Positions 1 through 10,987 are shown, counted from the stretch's first letter. The stretch is 64,000 bases of DNA from CAWFFV01 sp963814985 (GCA_963814985.1 CAWFFV010000029.1:407335-471334); one strand, 5' to 3'. Made by a program: numbers and translations. Notes: generated by a model not told the origin, from the letters alone.

Positions 1-168
1 CTTGCTGGTGTCACCATAGGTGAAGGTGCTGTAATCATGGCAGGGGCAGTCGTAACACGTGATGTTCCCCCATATGCTGTAGTTGGTGGTATTCCAGCCA
101 AGATCGTTAGTAAACGAGCGCTGCAAAACTTTTCTTACGAGCTGAATTTTCGCCACTTATTTGAGTAA
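1..168 (+). CDS. Hexapeptide-repeat acyltransferase, C-terminal fragment
   Basis: Only the last 55 residues lie in the window; the gene enters from the left edge. The reading shows the left-handed beta-helix pattern of hexapeptide transferases (GVTIGEGAVIMAGAVVTRDV) followed by the very typical PPYAVVGGIPAKIV motif that closes the catalytic helix in serine/sugar O- or N-acetyltransferases, and a short alpha-helical tail. Such enzymes acetylate sugars or amino sugars with acetyl-CoA in the cytoplasm. The downstream deacetylase, FemAB-like and ATP-grasp genes suggest a role in decorating a surface glycan. The substrate cannot be read from this fragment. Confidence 0.85.
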   Translation, partial: LAGVTIGEGAVIMAGAVVTRDVPPYAVVGGIPAKIVSKRALQNFSYELNFRHLFE

Positions 169-442
169 CTACAGCCTTCCCTGCGTAAAATGAGTTCAGA
201 GAGGCGGTTGGTGAAGATATTGTGTGAGCATCTGGTAGAGGGACATGCGGGACCCTGTAGTTAATAGAGGTTAACTTTCGTTTACCCTTCTTGCAAAAGC
301 ATTACTACTTCTTAACTAATTACACATAACTCTGTTATCTTTCATATGATATCCTGAGCCAATAATTCAAAGATGATGGAGGCGTCAAAATTGCAGTCAT
401 GCATTTTGAGTTTATCATATTTTATGAAGAAGGAGCATGTTG

Positions 443-1612
443 ATGGTGAAATATAACAATACTACAGTAGTTATTGGTGCAGGCCCTTATGGTCTTTCGG
501 TGGCGGCACATCTGAGATCTCGCAATTTACCAATGCATATTTTCGGGAAACCGATGGATTTTTGGCAGAAAATGCCGGCGGAAATGTATTTGAAATCCTT
601 CTGGAGTGCCGCAAGTCTCTCGGCCCCAGGTGGCAAATATAGCCTCAATCATTATGCCTCCGTCACCGGGACGCATGAGCAAACACCCATCCCACTTTCT
701 TACTTTCTCGACTATTGCCGCTGGTTCCAGGAACATAATGTTCCTGAGATTGATCCCACCTTCGTGCAGTCATTGAAACGTATTGATCAGGGATTCCAAC
801 TGGACTTGAAAGATGGACGGACTATCGAGGCTGGCAATGTAGTTGTTGCCACTGGTATCGCTCCATTTGCGCATGTGCCAGAGTATGCACGTAACCTTCC
901 TCAGACCCTTGCCTCACACACGCAAGAGCATACGGATCTTACACGTTTCAAAGGTCGTAATGTCGTTATGGTAGGAAGAGGTCAGAGTGCACTAGAATAT
1001 GCTGCTTTATTACATGAGGCGGGTGCAACGGTGGAAGTAATTGCACGTGGACCCATCATCTGGATTAATCGCAAGCTGTACGATCGTACCGGCCCGGCTA
1101 AACATATCTTCTATCCACCCAGTGATGTTGGTCCTCCAGGACTCAACTGGTTGATTGCCTTCCCGCTCGTGTTCAGTCGCCTGCCTGACGAGACAAGATA
1201 CGCGATGGATAAGCGAGCTGTGCGCCCTGCAGGAGCACAATGGTTGCGTCCCAGGGTAGAGGAAAAAGTGCGTCTGACTCCAAATACGGATATTGTCAAG
1301 GTTACACCTCAAGGACAGGGGCTATGTTGTGAATTAAGTGATGGGACGACGCGAGAGATAGACCATTTGTTTTTTGGGACAGGCTATCAGGCTCATATTG
1401 ATAGACTTGACTTTATCGATTCAGATTTACGCAAGCAAGTGCGGGACCGTGATGGTCAACCCTTGCAGAATTCGTGGTTCGAGTCGTCTGTGCCCCATCT
1501 CTATTTCGTAGGTGCCCTGGCCGGATATACATTCGGACCGATTTGCCGCTTTGTTGCAGGGACGAGTGCGGCTGCGCACCAAATTTCGCGACACATCGCA
1601 CGATCTGCATAG
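443..1612 (+). CDS. FAD-dependent NAD(P)H oxidoreductase / flavin monooxygenase-like
   Basis: A 389-residue flavoprotein. Near the N-terminus (about residues 9-19) is the dinucleotide-binding motif VVIGAGPYGLS, and near residue 174 a second Rossmann motif VVMVGRGQSALEYA, the arrangement of two-dinucleotide flavoproteins such as lysine/ornithine monooxygenases and FMO-like enzymes. A late FFGTGYQ motif matches the ATG-like strand of this family. The start is set at the second ATG (443): AGAAGGAG at 428-435 is only one base from the ATG at 437 but seven from 443. It probably oxidises or hydroxylates a small substrate in the cytoplasm. It is co-directional with an ATP-grasp ligase and a FemAB-like gene, so it may act on the same surface or secondary metabolite pathway. 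The exact substrate is unknown. Confidence 0.75.
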   Translation: MVKYNNTTVVIGAGPYGLSVAAHLRSRNLPMHIFGKPMDFWQKMPAEMYLKSFWSAASLSAPGGKYSLNHYASVTGTHEQTPIPLSYFLDYCRWFQEHNVPEIDPTFVQSLKRIDQGFQLDLKDGRTIEAGNVVVATGIAPFAHVPEYARNLPQTLASHTQEHTDLTRFKGRNVVMVGRGQSALEYAALLHEAGATVEVIARGPIIWINRKLYDRTGPAKHIFYPPSDVGPPGLNWLIAFPLVFSRLPDETRYAMDKRAVRPAGAQWLRPRVEEKVRLTPNTDIVKVTPQGQGLCCELSDGTTREIDHLFFGTGYQAHIDRLDFIDSDLRKQVRDRDGQPLQNSWFESSVPHLYFVGALAGYTFGPICRFVAGTSAAAHQISRHIARSA

Positions 1613-1675
1613 GTGGCCAGACAAAGTGACATGGTATGAAAATCGATTGGTGAAATGGAAAGAGGGACATACAGC

Positions 1676-2874
1676 ATGGGCCTTCGAAGGATGCCAGGGG
1701 CTGTTCTGCTGGGTAGTGACTTCAAAGCGTTGGGAGTTGCACGTAGTTTGGGACAAAGGGGTATACCAAGTGTGGTGGTTGATAATATTCCTCGCTCAGC
1801 CTGGTTTTCGCGTTACGTTGTGAAGCGTTTCCGATGGCACTGCCAGATGGACGACGCTGCGTTTGTCCCTTTTCTGTTGAATATAGGGAAGAGGCACCAT
1901 CTGGAACAATGGGTACTTTTCCCTATGCAGGATGAGGCTGTACAGCTTGTTGCATGCAATACGCAACAGCTTGCACAGATCTACACACTTGTCACACAGG
2001 AGTGGGACATCGCTCAATGGGCGAGTGACAAACGCCGAACCTATCAAATGGCTCAAGAAACTGGGGTGCCGTATCCCAGAACCTATTACCCTGCCAATGA
2101 GGACGAACTTGCAAAGATAGATGCTCCGTTTCCCTCTATTATCAAACCAGCTATCTCCGTACAGTTGCAGTACACAGTACTCATCTCAAAGCTCTCCCAG
2201 CTCAATCTCGTGAAGAGTTGCTCATACAGTATCGGCGTGCTGTGAAAACCATTCGAGCCGATGAGGTGATGGTTCAGGAGGTTATTCCTGGGGGTGGAAG
2301 TACACAGTATTCACTGGCAGCTTTTTGTAAAGAAGGACGCATCCTGACAAGCATGACGGCCAAGCGTACCCGTCAATATCCTATTGACTACGGACTGGGG
2401 AGTAGTTTTGTGGAGGCTGTGCCTGTTCCCTCTCTATTGGAATTTGCCGAAAAGCTCCTGGGATATATGCGAGTATCGGGTATGGTGGAGGTCGAATTCA
2501 AGCTTGATGAACGGGACCAACAATACAAACTATTGGACATCAATCTGCGTCCCTGGGGATGGCATACCCTCTGTATTGCCTGTGGATTGGATTTCCCCTA
2601 TATCCAGTACTGTGATGTACTGGGGCAAGAACTGAGAGGCGTGGTTGCGACACCACACTATGATTATCACTGGGTTCGCCTGTTGACCGACATTCCAGCG
2701 GGACTGCAAGAAATACGAGCAGGGATTACTACACCGCGTCGCTACTTACGCTCACTTGTAGGCAAGACCGTATTTTCTGTCCTTGATTGGCGTGATCCCT
2801 TACCCGCGCTTGGGGATGCTATGGTGGCATTAACACGTACAATGGGAAAAACTACAAAAAAGAAGCATAAATAA
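1676..2874 (+). pseudogene. ATP-grasp ligase, frameshifted
   Basis: Two overlapping reading frames together make one ATP-grasp protein of about 400 residues. The first (to 2245) has an N-terminal pre-ATP-grasp Rossmann part (AVLLGSDFKALGVARSLG) and the ATP-binding strand PSIIKPAIS. The second carries VMVQEVIPGGG, the acidic metal-binding strand VEVEFKLDERD and LLDINLRPWGW, hallmark of the ATP-grasp fold. The frames switch near 2165-2185, where one base is missing or two are extra (an ACAC dinucleotide is a candidate). The family joins a carboxylate to an amine through an acyl-phosphate, like D-aspartate or carbamoyl-phosphate-type ligases. Start at 1676 is chosen because AGAGGG lies upstream at a normal distance; 1655 is an alternative. 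The gene is broken unless the indel is a sequencing error. Confidence 0.7.
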
Positions 2875-2896
2875 AAAGATAAGAGGCGACACAAAA

Positions 2897-3943
2897 GTGA
2901 TATCTACACCCCATATCGACACCCCCTGGAGTATCCTTATCGAAGAGCAGGGAAAAGATATATTCTATTACGATCCCAGGTGGTTTGAACTGATCAGTAA
3001 GCTCTATGGATACAGCATAATTCCCCTTACAACCACAAACACAGAAGGCCAGATCACAGGTTTTCTTCCATTGTGCTCTATTTCGAGTCCGTTTACAGGA
3101 CGGAGGTTAGTTTCCCTCCCCTTCTCCGATCACTGTCCCCTTCTCGCCGCTGACGAGGCAAGTGCCAATGATCTTATTGATCAGGCTATTCACCTTGCGA
3201 AGCGACAGCAGGTAAAATATCTGGAATTGCGTACTGGTAGCCATGACGTATTGGCTAAGCGGTCTGATCTCACGGAGAGCAATCTGTATGTAAACTGGGT
3301 ATTGCCTCTTGCCGATAATCCGGATGCTGTCTGGAAAGGTCTACGAAAACCAATCCAACATCAGATCAAGAAATCGCAGAAGCACGGTGTACAGATACGT
3401 ACGGCACAAAAGCGTGAGGAGATGGAACTCTACTACAATCTCCATTTGCAGACGCGCACGAGGAAGCATGGTATGCCGGCCCAGTCGAAGGACTACTTCT
3501 TCCAGTTATGGGACATGTTCGCAGCAAATGGCGCGTTACAACTGCTGCTGGCAGAATACCAGGGAACGACCATCGCAGGTATTATTCTTTTGATACACGG
3601 TAACACAATTCACTATGCTTACGGCGGATCTGACGAGCAGTATTTAAATCTTGCTCCCAACAACTTACTCTTCTGGACGGCAATAGCATGGGGATGTACA
3701 CAGGGTTATAAGAGATTTGATCTCGGACGCACTGCTTGTGAAAATGAGGGACTGATGGAGTTCAAACGGCGCTGGGGAGCCGTAAAGGAACCCCTTCCTT
3801 ATTACTACTATCCTCATACAGCTGGTTTAGCATCCACATCCGAGAGTAGTTGGAAGTATCGCCTGTTAACAGATACCTGGAAAAAGCTTCCACTGGCTGT
3901 AACGGCTCCTCTGGGGGGATATCTTTACAGGCATCTGGGCTAG
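2897..3943 (+). CDS. FemAB-like GNAT acyl/aminoacyl transferase
   Basis: A 348-residue protein with two tandem GNAT-like halves, the architecture of FemABX peptidyltransferases and of FemAB-related proteins in exopolysaccharide loci. Recognisable parts are FLPLCSISSPFTGRRLVSLP in the first half, and KPIQHQIKKSQKHGV, the acceptor strand GGSDEQYLNLAPNNLLFW and CTQGYKRFDLGRT in the second half. FemX proteins add amino acids to peptidoglycan precursors; the polysaccharide-locus branch is of unknown specificity. The start is GTG at 2897 with AGAGGCG upstream. It follows the ATP-grasp gene by about 22 bases and precedes a polysaccharide deacetylase, so the genes probably act on one envelope polymer. 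Intact. Confidence 0.75.
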   Translation: MISTPHIDTPWSILIEEQGKDIFYYDPRWFELISKLYGYSIIPLTTTNTEGQITGFLPLCSISSPFTGRRLVSLPFSDHCPLLAADEASANDLIDQAIHLAKRQQVKYLELRTGSHDVLAKRSDLTESNLYVNWVLPLADNPDAVWKGLRKPIQHQIKKSQKHGVQIRTAQKREEMELYYNLHLQTRTRKHGMPAQSKDYFFQLWDMFAANGALQLLLAEYQGTTIAGIILLIHGNTIHYAYGGSDEQYLNLAPNNLLFWTAIAWGCTQGYKRFDLGRTACENEGLMEFKRRWGAVKEPLPYYYYPHTAGLASTSESSWKYRLLTDTWKKLPLAVTAPLGGYLYRHLG

Positions 3944-4106
3944 TTCTGCCAGTAATTCCTAAAATCAAATCAGTGTTGAGATTTCTCAACCAATATATGA
4001 GATTTATTTACGATATCTCAACTTTAATATTGCTAGATAATATATTTAAGAAGGACTACCTTTAAAGTTGAGATATTGGATATAGTCAATCTGGAGGGTA
4101 GTTCAA

Positions 4107-5435
4107 GTGAATCTTGTTTTCTTCTCAATTAGGACGAAGGGACTTCATAATTTTACAAGGCGACTCACCACAGTGTTTTCTCGTTTTGGCTTTACTGAAC
4201 AACGATCGCGGCGGGCTTTACACACGATCATCGTAGCTCTGGAGCCGTATCAAGCGGCACCAACATTCTTTATTCCTGCGGTAGTTCTGGGCAGGCATCC
4301 CGCCTTGCTTGCCGAAATAGCTGGTGCTCGAGCGGAAATCGGTATACATGGATACGTCCATAATGATTATCGTACTTTAAGTCATGGTGAGCAGTATAAG
4401 CAAACAGAGAAAGCGATCTCCGTATTTGAGGAAAAGCAGATCACATTTCAAGGTTTTCGCAATCCCTATCTTGGGTGGACAGAAGAATCTCTCCAAGTGT
4501 TTACTCAGCTTGGTTTCACCTATGATAGCAATGATGCCGTTCTGCATGATGTCATTGATCTCGATCAGCTTTCTCCTCTGTTGCGAAGCGGTTACGAAAA
4601 GTCCTTAGAACTGTTTCAAGCGGTTGAATGCACTACCTATACGCTACGTCCATATTTCGTTGGCAAGCTGCTACGTATTCCTACCAGCATTCCAGATGAT
4701 GAGATGCTTTTTGATCGTCTCCGCATCACGGATGTAAAAGAGGTTGGGCGTATCTGGAGTCGTGTCATGCAGCGTGTCTACGACCTCGGCGGGATCTATG
4801 TGCTCAATCTGCATCCTGAGCGCGGTGTTCTCTGTAAACGTTCTCTAGATATTCTTCTTTCTTCTACCCGTGGCCAATCACTACCAGTTTGGGTAACAAG
4901 TTTAGAGAATGTTGCTCTGTGGTGGAAGGAGCGCAACCAATTTCGCTTGAACATCGTACCGCTAGCTCCCGATCGCTGGCAGGTAGAAGCTATCTGCACA
5001 TCTCGTTCTACGCTACTTGCCCGTCATCTTGATATCGAAGATCAAACTACAACTCCGTGGTATGGAGCCGATGTTCAGGTGTCATCTCACCAATTCTCTG
5101 TACATGCAACGCAGTGCCCATGTATTGGCCTATCACAACAAACTTCGCAGGAACTTGAAGACTTTCTCTTCGAGCAGGGATATCCCTTCGTCCGTTGTTC
5201 TGAGCAAGATGCTCATCTATATGCATATTATCTTGATATACCTGAAGGATTAGGGACAACTCGTAAGGAACAAGTGCAGCGGAAAAGCAAACTTCTCCAA
5301 CAAATAGAGGAACTGAAAGCGCCGCTCATCTATTATGGTCTCTGGCCTGATGGTTCGCGTGCAGCACTTTCTATTACAGGCGATATTGATTCTATCACCA
5401 TACAAGATTTCTTCAGGCGTATCATTGAAGTTTAA
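4107..5435 (+). CDS. Polysaccharide deacetylase-like (NodB fold) protein
   Basis: A 442-residue protein beginning with GTG at 4107 behind GGAGG. Residues 1-200 read as a NodB/carbohydrate-esterase-4 domain: the metal-site-like strand EIGIHGYVHNDYRTLS (around residue 80) corresponds to the HxxxH motif, and GFRNPYLGWTEES (around 118) to the arginine motif 3. The classic TFDDG motif 1 is not seen; AAPTFFIPAVVLGRHP stands at the expected place, so metal binding may be altered. The C-terminal 200 residues are unassigned. The family removes acetyl groups from chitin-like glycans or peptidoglycan. The ORF ends at 5435, nine bases before the next ORF opens. Confidence 0.7.
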   Translation: MNLVFFSIRTKGLHNFTRRLTTVFSRFGFTEQRSRRALHTIIVALEPYQAAPTFFIPAVVLGRHPALLAEIAGARAEIGIHGYVHNDYRTLSHGEQYKQTEKAISVFEEKQITFQGFRNPYLGWTEESLQVFTQLGFTYDSNDAVLHDVIDLDQLSPLLRSGYEKSLELFQAVECTTYTLRPYFVGKLLRIPTSIPDDEMLFDRLRITDVKEVGRIWSRVMQRVYDLGGIYVLNLHPERGVLCKRSLDILLSSTRGQSLPVWVTSLENVALWWKERNQFRLNIVPLAPDRWQVEAICTSRSTLLARHLDIEDQTTTPWYGADVQVSSHQFSVHATQCPCIGLSQQTSQELEDFLFEQGYPFVRCSEQDAHLYAYYLDIPEGLGTTRKEQVQRKSKLLQQIEELKAPLIYYGLWPDGSRAALSITGDIDSITIQDFFRRIIEV

Positions 5436-5465
5436 CAATGTAAAATGTTGAGAAAGGAACAGATC

Positions 5466-8400
5466 GTGAAGCGCCCTTTTGTAATATTCTTAAAGGGGCA
5501 TCATCGACTCATAATAGTGGGTGTGGTGGTGTTCGTTATGCTCTTAACTCTGTTACCTCAGACCTTTGGGCAAAGAAATGCCCGCGTTCATGCCGAACCA
5601 GCTGATCAGAATCCTATTCAGGTCGAAAATAGCAAACCTGGCACTCCAGGTTGGAATGATTTTTCTGCTGATCTGGCACCTGACACTCTGTCAGGTTATG
5701 GTTCAAAGATTAGTGTCAATCATAATGACTCTATAGATTTTTACGTGACAACAACGTCACCAAGTTTTACGATTGATATTTATCGCACAGGCTTCTATGG
5801 TGGGGTTGGGGCGAGATTAATCACCTCTCTGGGCAGTTTTCCTGGCCTGCACCAGGCTGTGCCAACGCCGGACCCGGTAACAGGGATCATCGACTGTAGC
5901 GGTTGGACTAAGACGACTACGCTTACTATACCTTCTGGCTGGGTTACCGGAGCGTATCTGGCGAAACTCACTTCCTCCACCGACTCCAGTTTTATTTTCT
6001 TTGTAGTACGCAATGATGGAGGCCACGAGGACATTGATTTTCAGACCAGTGTGACTACCTATCAGGCTTACAACACCTGGGGTGGTACCAGCTTATACAA
6101 TAACAACACGAACCAGAGTATCTTTAAGGGAGCCCACGCAACGAAAGTCTCATTTGATCGGCCTTTCAATCCAGGAGATAGTAATGGGGCAGGTCATTAT
6201 TTCTTTTATGAGTACAAATTTGTCTATTGGATGGAGTCACAGGGCTATGATGTAGCGTATACTACCGATGTAGACACAGACACGAATGTCTAACCCTCTG
6301 ACTAACCATCGTGCCTTCTTATCGGTAGGGCACGACGAGTACTGGTCTAAGGGAATGCGTGATAATGTACAGGCTGCTATCAATGCCGGTGTCAACGTAG
6401 CTTTCTTCTCCGCTAATGATATGTACTGGCAGATCCGCTTCGAGCCTGATGCGGCTGGTGTGGCCGACCGGGTTGAAGTGGGTTATAAGGGCTTTGCAAC
6501 GGATACGACGCCCCCAGGCCCAGATCCAGACTGGAATGTTAATAACGCAATCGTGACAACGAACTGGCGAGCAGACCCGGTAGATAACCCTGAGAATGCG
6601 CTCATAGGTGTTATGTTTGAGGATCAGACGCTACATGAGCAGAGTTACCCATTTGTTGTACAAAATGCTTCAAGCTGGGTCTATGCAGGGACCGGGTTTG
6701 TGAACGGCTCCTCGGTGCCCGGCATCGTAGGCTATGAATATGACAAGGTGTTTGATAATGGCTTGACTCCTGCAGGGATTACCATCCTCGGCAATTCACC
6801 CCTGGCTGGTGACGCAGCGGGAAATTCGGTTTCGAACGCAACGCTGTATACAGCATCTAGTGGAGCACGCGTCTTTGCAGCCGGAACCATCGAGTGGAGT
6901 TGGGGCCTTGCCAATATTCAGGGCAATACTTTTGCTAATGCTGGCATTCAGCAGATGACTGCCAATATTCTCAATAACTTTATTATGGGTACAGGACCTA
7001 TTGTGGCCTTGAACCCAACGAGTGTGAACTTTGGTAACGAGATCGTTGGAGCGACGAGTACTACCCAGACGGTGACACTCTCGAATAGCGGCTCGGCTGC
7101 CTTGAGCATCAGCAGCATCGCGTTCAGTGGGACGAACGCAGCGGACTTTGCGCAGACCAACACCTGCCCGAGCGGCAGTAGCACGCTAGCAGCAGGAAGC
7201 TCATGTACGATCAATGTCACCATCACCCCTGGCGACTCTGGGAGCGCGTAGCGCCAATCTGACCTTCATTGATAATGCAACTGATAGTCCGCAGTCGGTA
7301 GCTCTCAGCGGAACAGGTGCTACCGCTGCCCCTCTGGTTAGTTTAAATCCGACCCTTATCAACTTTGGCAATCAGAATGTAGGGACAACGAGCAGCACGC
7401 AGGCGGTCCACGCTCACCAATAGCGGAACGACGCCCCTGAGCATCAGCAGCATCGCGCTTAGTGGGACGAATGCGGCGGACTTTGCGCAGACCAATACCT
7501 GTCCGGGCGGCAGCAGCACCCTGGCACCGAAGAGTTCCTGCACGATCAGTCGTCACCTTCACCCCTGGTGCCAGTGGAGTGCGTAGCGCCAGCCTGATCT
7601 TCACCGATAACGCAGCTGATAGCCCACAGTCGGTAACCCTTAGCGGAAATGCGACAGTAGCAACAACATACTTCAGTGACGGGTTTGAGAGTGGCAATCT
7701 CAATGCATGGACCTTGCCCAACGGTGATAGTACTGGTACTACAACCGTAGAGAGTACGCTAGTTAACAGTGGTTCATCTGCTCTGGCTCTGAACAATGCC
7801 AGTGGGCAGTACGCCTATGTCTATACTGCCCTGCCCTCAGGTCCAGAAGCACAGACCTTCACGCGCTTCTACGTCCGTATTGGCAGCAACGTGACCAGTG
7901 GCGCACAACTGGCGATTGCACGCAACAGCAATGGAGGTAATGTCTGGGAGGTAGATTATGACGCTAGCCACCATGAGCTGGATTTCTACTTCTGGAATGC
8001 GAGTGGAGGCGTTTATACCATCGTTAGCCCCAGCAACAGCTGTGAGTGCAGATACCTGGTATGGTATCGAAATGCAAGACGATCAGACAGCTTCAGGGGA
8101 TGCAGAGGCCTGGCTCAACGGGACCCCACTTGGCTTATTCGACGATGTGGATCTTTCCACAAGCTCACCGTATGCACGACTGATGTTCTACGATAGTGCT
8201 CCTGGCACCATCTACATCGATAATGTCGCGGTCTCCAACGTCTATAACGGCGTAATTGCGCCATCAGCGAGTGTGCACTTGAATCAGGCGAGTGTAAACT
8301 TCGGTAACCAGATCGTTGGGGTGAGTACTACTCAGGCCGTGACCCTCTCTGACAGTGGCTCAGGAGCCTTGAGTATTAGCAACATCGCGATCAGCGGGAC

Positions 8401-9507
8401 AAACGCAGCGGACTTTACTCAAACTAATACCTGCCCAGGTGGCTCATCCACGCTGGCAGCAGGAAGCTCATGTACGATCAATGTCACGTTCACCCCTGGC
8501 GCTTTGGGAGCACGCAGCGCCAATCTGACTTTCACTGATAATGCCACCAGCAGTCCCCAATCGGTGGCCCTCAGCGGAACGGGTGCAATCGCAGCTCCTG
8601 TGGTCAGCTTAAATCCGACAAGTGTAAACTTTGACGACCAGATTGTAGGGACGACGAGCACATCGCAGGCAGTCACACTTAGCAACAGCGGAACGACGCC
8701 TTTGAGCATCAGCAGCATCGCACTTAGTGGGACGAACGCGGCAGACTTTGCACAGACCAATACCTGCCCAAGTGGCAGCAGCACTCTGGCACCGAAGAGT
8801 TCCTGCACGATCAGCGTCACCTTCATTCCTGGTGCTAGTGGAGCACGCAGTGCCAGCCTGACCTTTACAGATAACGCGGCTGATAGTCCGCAGTCGGTAG
8901 CCCTTAGCGGAAATGCGACAGTAGCAACGACATACTTCAGCGATGGATTTGAGAGTGGCAACCTCAATGCATGGACCTTGCCCAACGGTGATAGTACCGG
9001 TACGACAACCGTGGAGAGTACATTGGTTAACAGTGGTTCGTATGCCCTGGCATTGAACAATGCCAGCGGACAGTACGCCTATGTTTACACTGCTCTGCCC
9101 TCAGGTCCAGAAGCGCAGACCTTTACTCGTTTCTCTGTCCGTATCGGCAGCAATGTGACCAATGGCGTAGCAACTCGCAATTGCGCGTAACAGCAATGGG
9201 GGCAATGTGTGGGAGATGGATTATAACGCCAATCGCCATGGACTGGATTTCTACTTCTGGAATGCAAGTGGACAAGTTTATTCCTTCTTCAGTCCCAACA
9301 ATGCCATAAGTGCGGATACCTGGTACAACATACAAATGCAAGAATAGCAGATAACTACAGGACATGCACAGGCCTGGCTAGACGGGAACTTCGCTCGGTT
9401 CGGTCAATGCGGACCTTTCCACGAGCACACCGTATGCGCGACTGATGTTCTACGATAGCGCCCCTGGCACCATCTACCTCGATGATGTCAGCGTTTCCAA
9501 CCAATAA
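5466..9507 (+). pseudogene. Secreted DMFase-like domain plus choice-of-anchor-D repeats, shattered by frameshifts
   Basis: Once one large exported protein of about 1,340 residues. Start GTG 5466 follows AGAAAGGA; a hydrophobic signal segment (LIIVGVVVFVMLLTLLP) is followed by a domain like the N,N-dimethylformamidase large-subunit/DUF6605 family (TAYQAYNTWGG-type strand, FLSVGHDEYWS near 6315). After 6990 come four immunoglobulin-like choice-of-anchor-D modules (VSLNPTSVNFG, TNTCPSGSSTLAAGSSCTI) and two lectin-like modules (DGFESGNLNAWTLPNGDSTG). Comparing duplicated copies locates single extra bases near 6288, 7230, 7412, 7551, 8050 and 9170, a two-base loss near 9400, and an in-frame TAG at 9345-9347. 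The reading closes at 9507. The role was probably at the cell surface; it cannot be made intact as written. Confidence 0.75.
6990..9507 (+). repeat. Tandem duplication of about 1.27 kb inside the secreted-protein gene
   Basis: The module order anchor-D, anchor-D, lectin-like domain occurs twice. Matching landmarks lie about 1,265-1,270 bases apart: AGTGTGAACTT at 7021 with AGTGTAAACTT at about 8290, and GCGACAGTAGCAAC at about 7650 with the same string at about 8916. DNA identity is high by eye (well over 85 percent), so the duplication is recent relative to the damage; individual indels are private to single copies. Confidence 0.8.
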
Positions 9508-9547
9508 TGTCGTATCCATGCAATTTGTAGAGTAAACAGTAATCTGG

Positions 9548-9600
9548 TGTTTCAGCGAGAGAATGATTCGACTTACGGAGATTATTCTCTCGCTGAAACA
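9548..9600. terminator. Perfect 17-bp hairpin after the secreted-protein gene
   Basis: TGTTTCAGCGAGAGAAT at 9548-9564 is exactly complementary to 9584-9600, with a 19-base loop. It sits 40 bases after the last stop of the anchor-D gene and just before the lipoprotein gene. No T-run follows, so it is either a structured processing site, a factor-dependent terminator or a small transposon remnant. Confidence 0.5.
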
Positions 9601-9631
9601 TACAGGATAGTAATAGAAGGTGAAACGAAGG

Positions 9632-10180
9632 ATGAAGCACTATCCAAAGCAACAACCGAACAAGATTACAAGCGTTCGAATAGCACATTTTACCTGGCTA
9701 AGCCGTCTGCCCATACTAGCTGTTGTGGCTGGTCTGGTGATAGTTTGTGCTGGTTGTCTCGGATCTACCGGGCCACAGGCCACGAACACTCATCCTACAT
9801 CAGGACCCATTGCGACACATACAGCATTTGTGCTTGTACCGTCAATAACACCCTCGAAATCGTCATCAACAACCCAATCTTCACAGCCGATGACGACAGA
9901 GACATTTACAGGGAAAGGTCCGGAAAAAACGATTACCTTCACTGCTCCCAAAAGCTGGAAGATCGTTTGGAAATGTGATCTCTCGTCACACAATAATACA
10001 AACTATGATATGATCATTCATGCAAATACCACAAATAACATGCTCTTAGCCAATGGTATAGAGACAACATGTAATAAAAACAATACGCAAGGTTTCACAA
10101 TGATGCATCAGGCAGGGCAAATCTATCTTATCATCATAAGCGAAGGTAGCTGGACGATACAAGTAGAATATTCAAAATAA
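9632..10180 (+). CDS. Predicted lipoprotein of unknown function
   Basis: A 182-residue protein with a positively charged start, a hydrophobic segment (LPILAVVAGLVIVCAGC) ending in a lipobox with cysteine, a Ser/Thr/Pro-rich linker (about 45 residues) and a small C-terminal beta-rich domain (GPEKTITFTAPKSWKIVWKC ... GSWTIQVEYSK). The lipid-anchored Thr-rich linker design is common for extracytoplasmic proteins of Ktedonobacteria-like bacteria. I do not recognise the terminal domain. Start at ATG 9632 behind AGAAGG (9615-9620); GTG 9620 overlaps that site and is less likely. Confidence 0.65.
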   Translation: MKHYPKQQPNKITSVRIAHFTWLSRLPILAVVAGLVIVCAGCLGSTGPQATNTHPTSGPIATHTAFVLVPSITPSKSSSTTQSSQPMTTETFTGKGPEKTITFTAPKSWKIVWKCDLSSHNNTNYDMIIHANTTNNMLLANGIETTCNKNNTQGFTMMHQAGQIYLIIISEGSWTIQVEYSK

Positions 10181-10210
10181 CCAGGGATCCTCGAAAGAGA
10201 GAAAATGTAG

Positions 10211-10909
10211 ATGCTTGAAAAAATGTATATGGATGGTACATACCTGGAGAAAAACCCAGGTTGGCATACTGAGGAGTCTGCCTGGAAAGCACAGCAGATA
10301 GATCGTATGCTGAAGCGCCATCATATTGAACCGCAAATCATTTGTGAAGTTGGGTGTGGGGCGGGTGAAGTACTGAAGCAACTGCAAAACAAGGTGGATA
10401 GTACCTGTGAATTATGGGGGTATGATATCTCACCACAGGCATTAGAGTTATGTGCGCCAAAGGCAAATGAGCGACTTCATTTCAAACTGGCGGATATTCG
10501 GCAAGAGCAAGATGTATATACTGATCTTCTATTAGTGATGGATGTCATCGAACATCTGGAAGACTACTTTAGCTTTCTAAGGGCATTACAGTCAAAAAGC
10601 CACTACAAGATATTGCATATACCGCTCGACCTGTCAGCGCAAACAGTCTTGCGCTATAGAGGATTGCGGCACGTTCGTGATGCATATGGGCATATCCACT
10701 ACTTCACTAAGGAGATAGCGCTTGCAATGCTACAGGATATTGGGTATGAAGTACTCGATTACTTTTATACAGCCAGATCGATCGAGATACCTACGAAGTT
10801 ACCTGGCAGGAAGATGCTAGGAGTAGTAAGAAAATTGCTTTTTACAATGAATCAGGATTTAGCCAGTCACTTATTAGGAGGATTTAGCCTCTTAGTGTTA
10901 GCAAAGTGA
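10211..10909 (+). CDS. Class I SAM-dependent methyltransferase
   Basis: A 232-residue protein with motif I IICEVGCGAGEVLKQL (residues about 44-59), an acidic motif post-I (LWGYDISPQALELC), motif II LLLVMDVIEHLEDY, and a late motif YGHIHYFTKEIALAMLQDIG. This is the Methyltransf_23 type often found in glycan and lipid biosynthesis loci, where it methylates sugars or lipid heads. It ends the leftmost co-directional block. The acceptor is unknown. Confidence 0.85.
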   Translation: MLEKMYMDGTYLEKNPGWHTEESAWKAQQIDRMLKRHHIEPQIICEVGCGAGEVLKQLQNKVDSTCELWGYDISPQALELCAPKANERLHFKLADIRQEQDVYTDLLLVMDVIEHLEDYFSFLRALQSKSHYKILHIPLDLSAQTVLRYRGLRHVRDAYGHIHYFTKEIALAMLQDIGYEVLDYFYTARSIEIPTKLPGRKMLGVVRKLLFTMNQDLASHLLGGFSLLVLAK

Positions 10910-10987
10910 CACCCTCAGTCGCATCAATGTAGCGAGTTCCTGAGCTTTCAACGCTTCTTAGTAGTGTTGTTCGCCGCTAGAGAACAG

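Noticed and set aside
5466..9507. Programmed frameshifting as explanation for the multi-frame secreted gene
   Set aside because: Six or more sites without a shared slippery motif, plus an in-frame stop; decay or sequence error is simpler.
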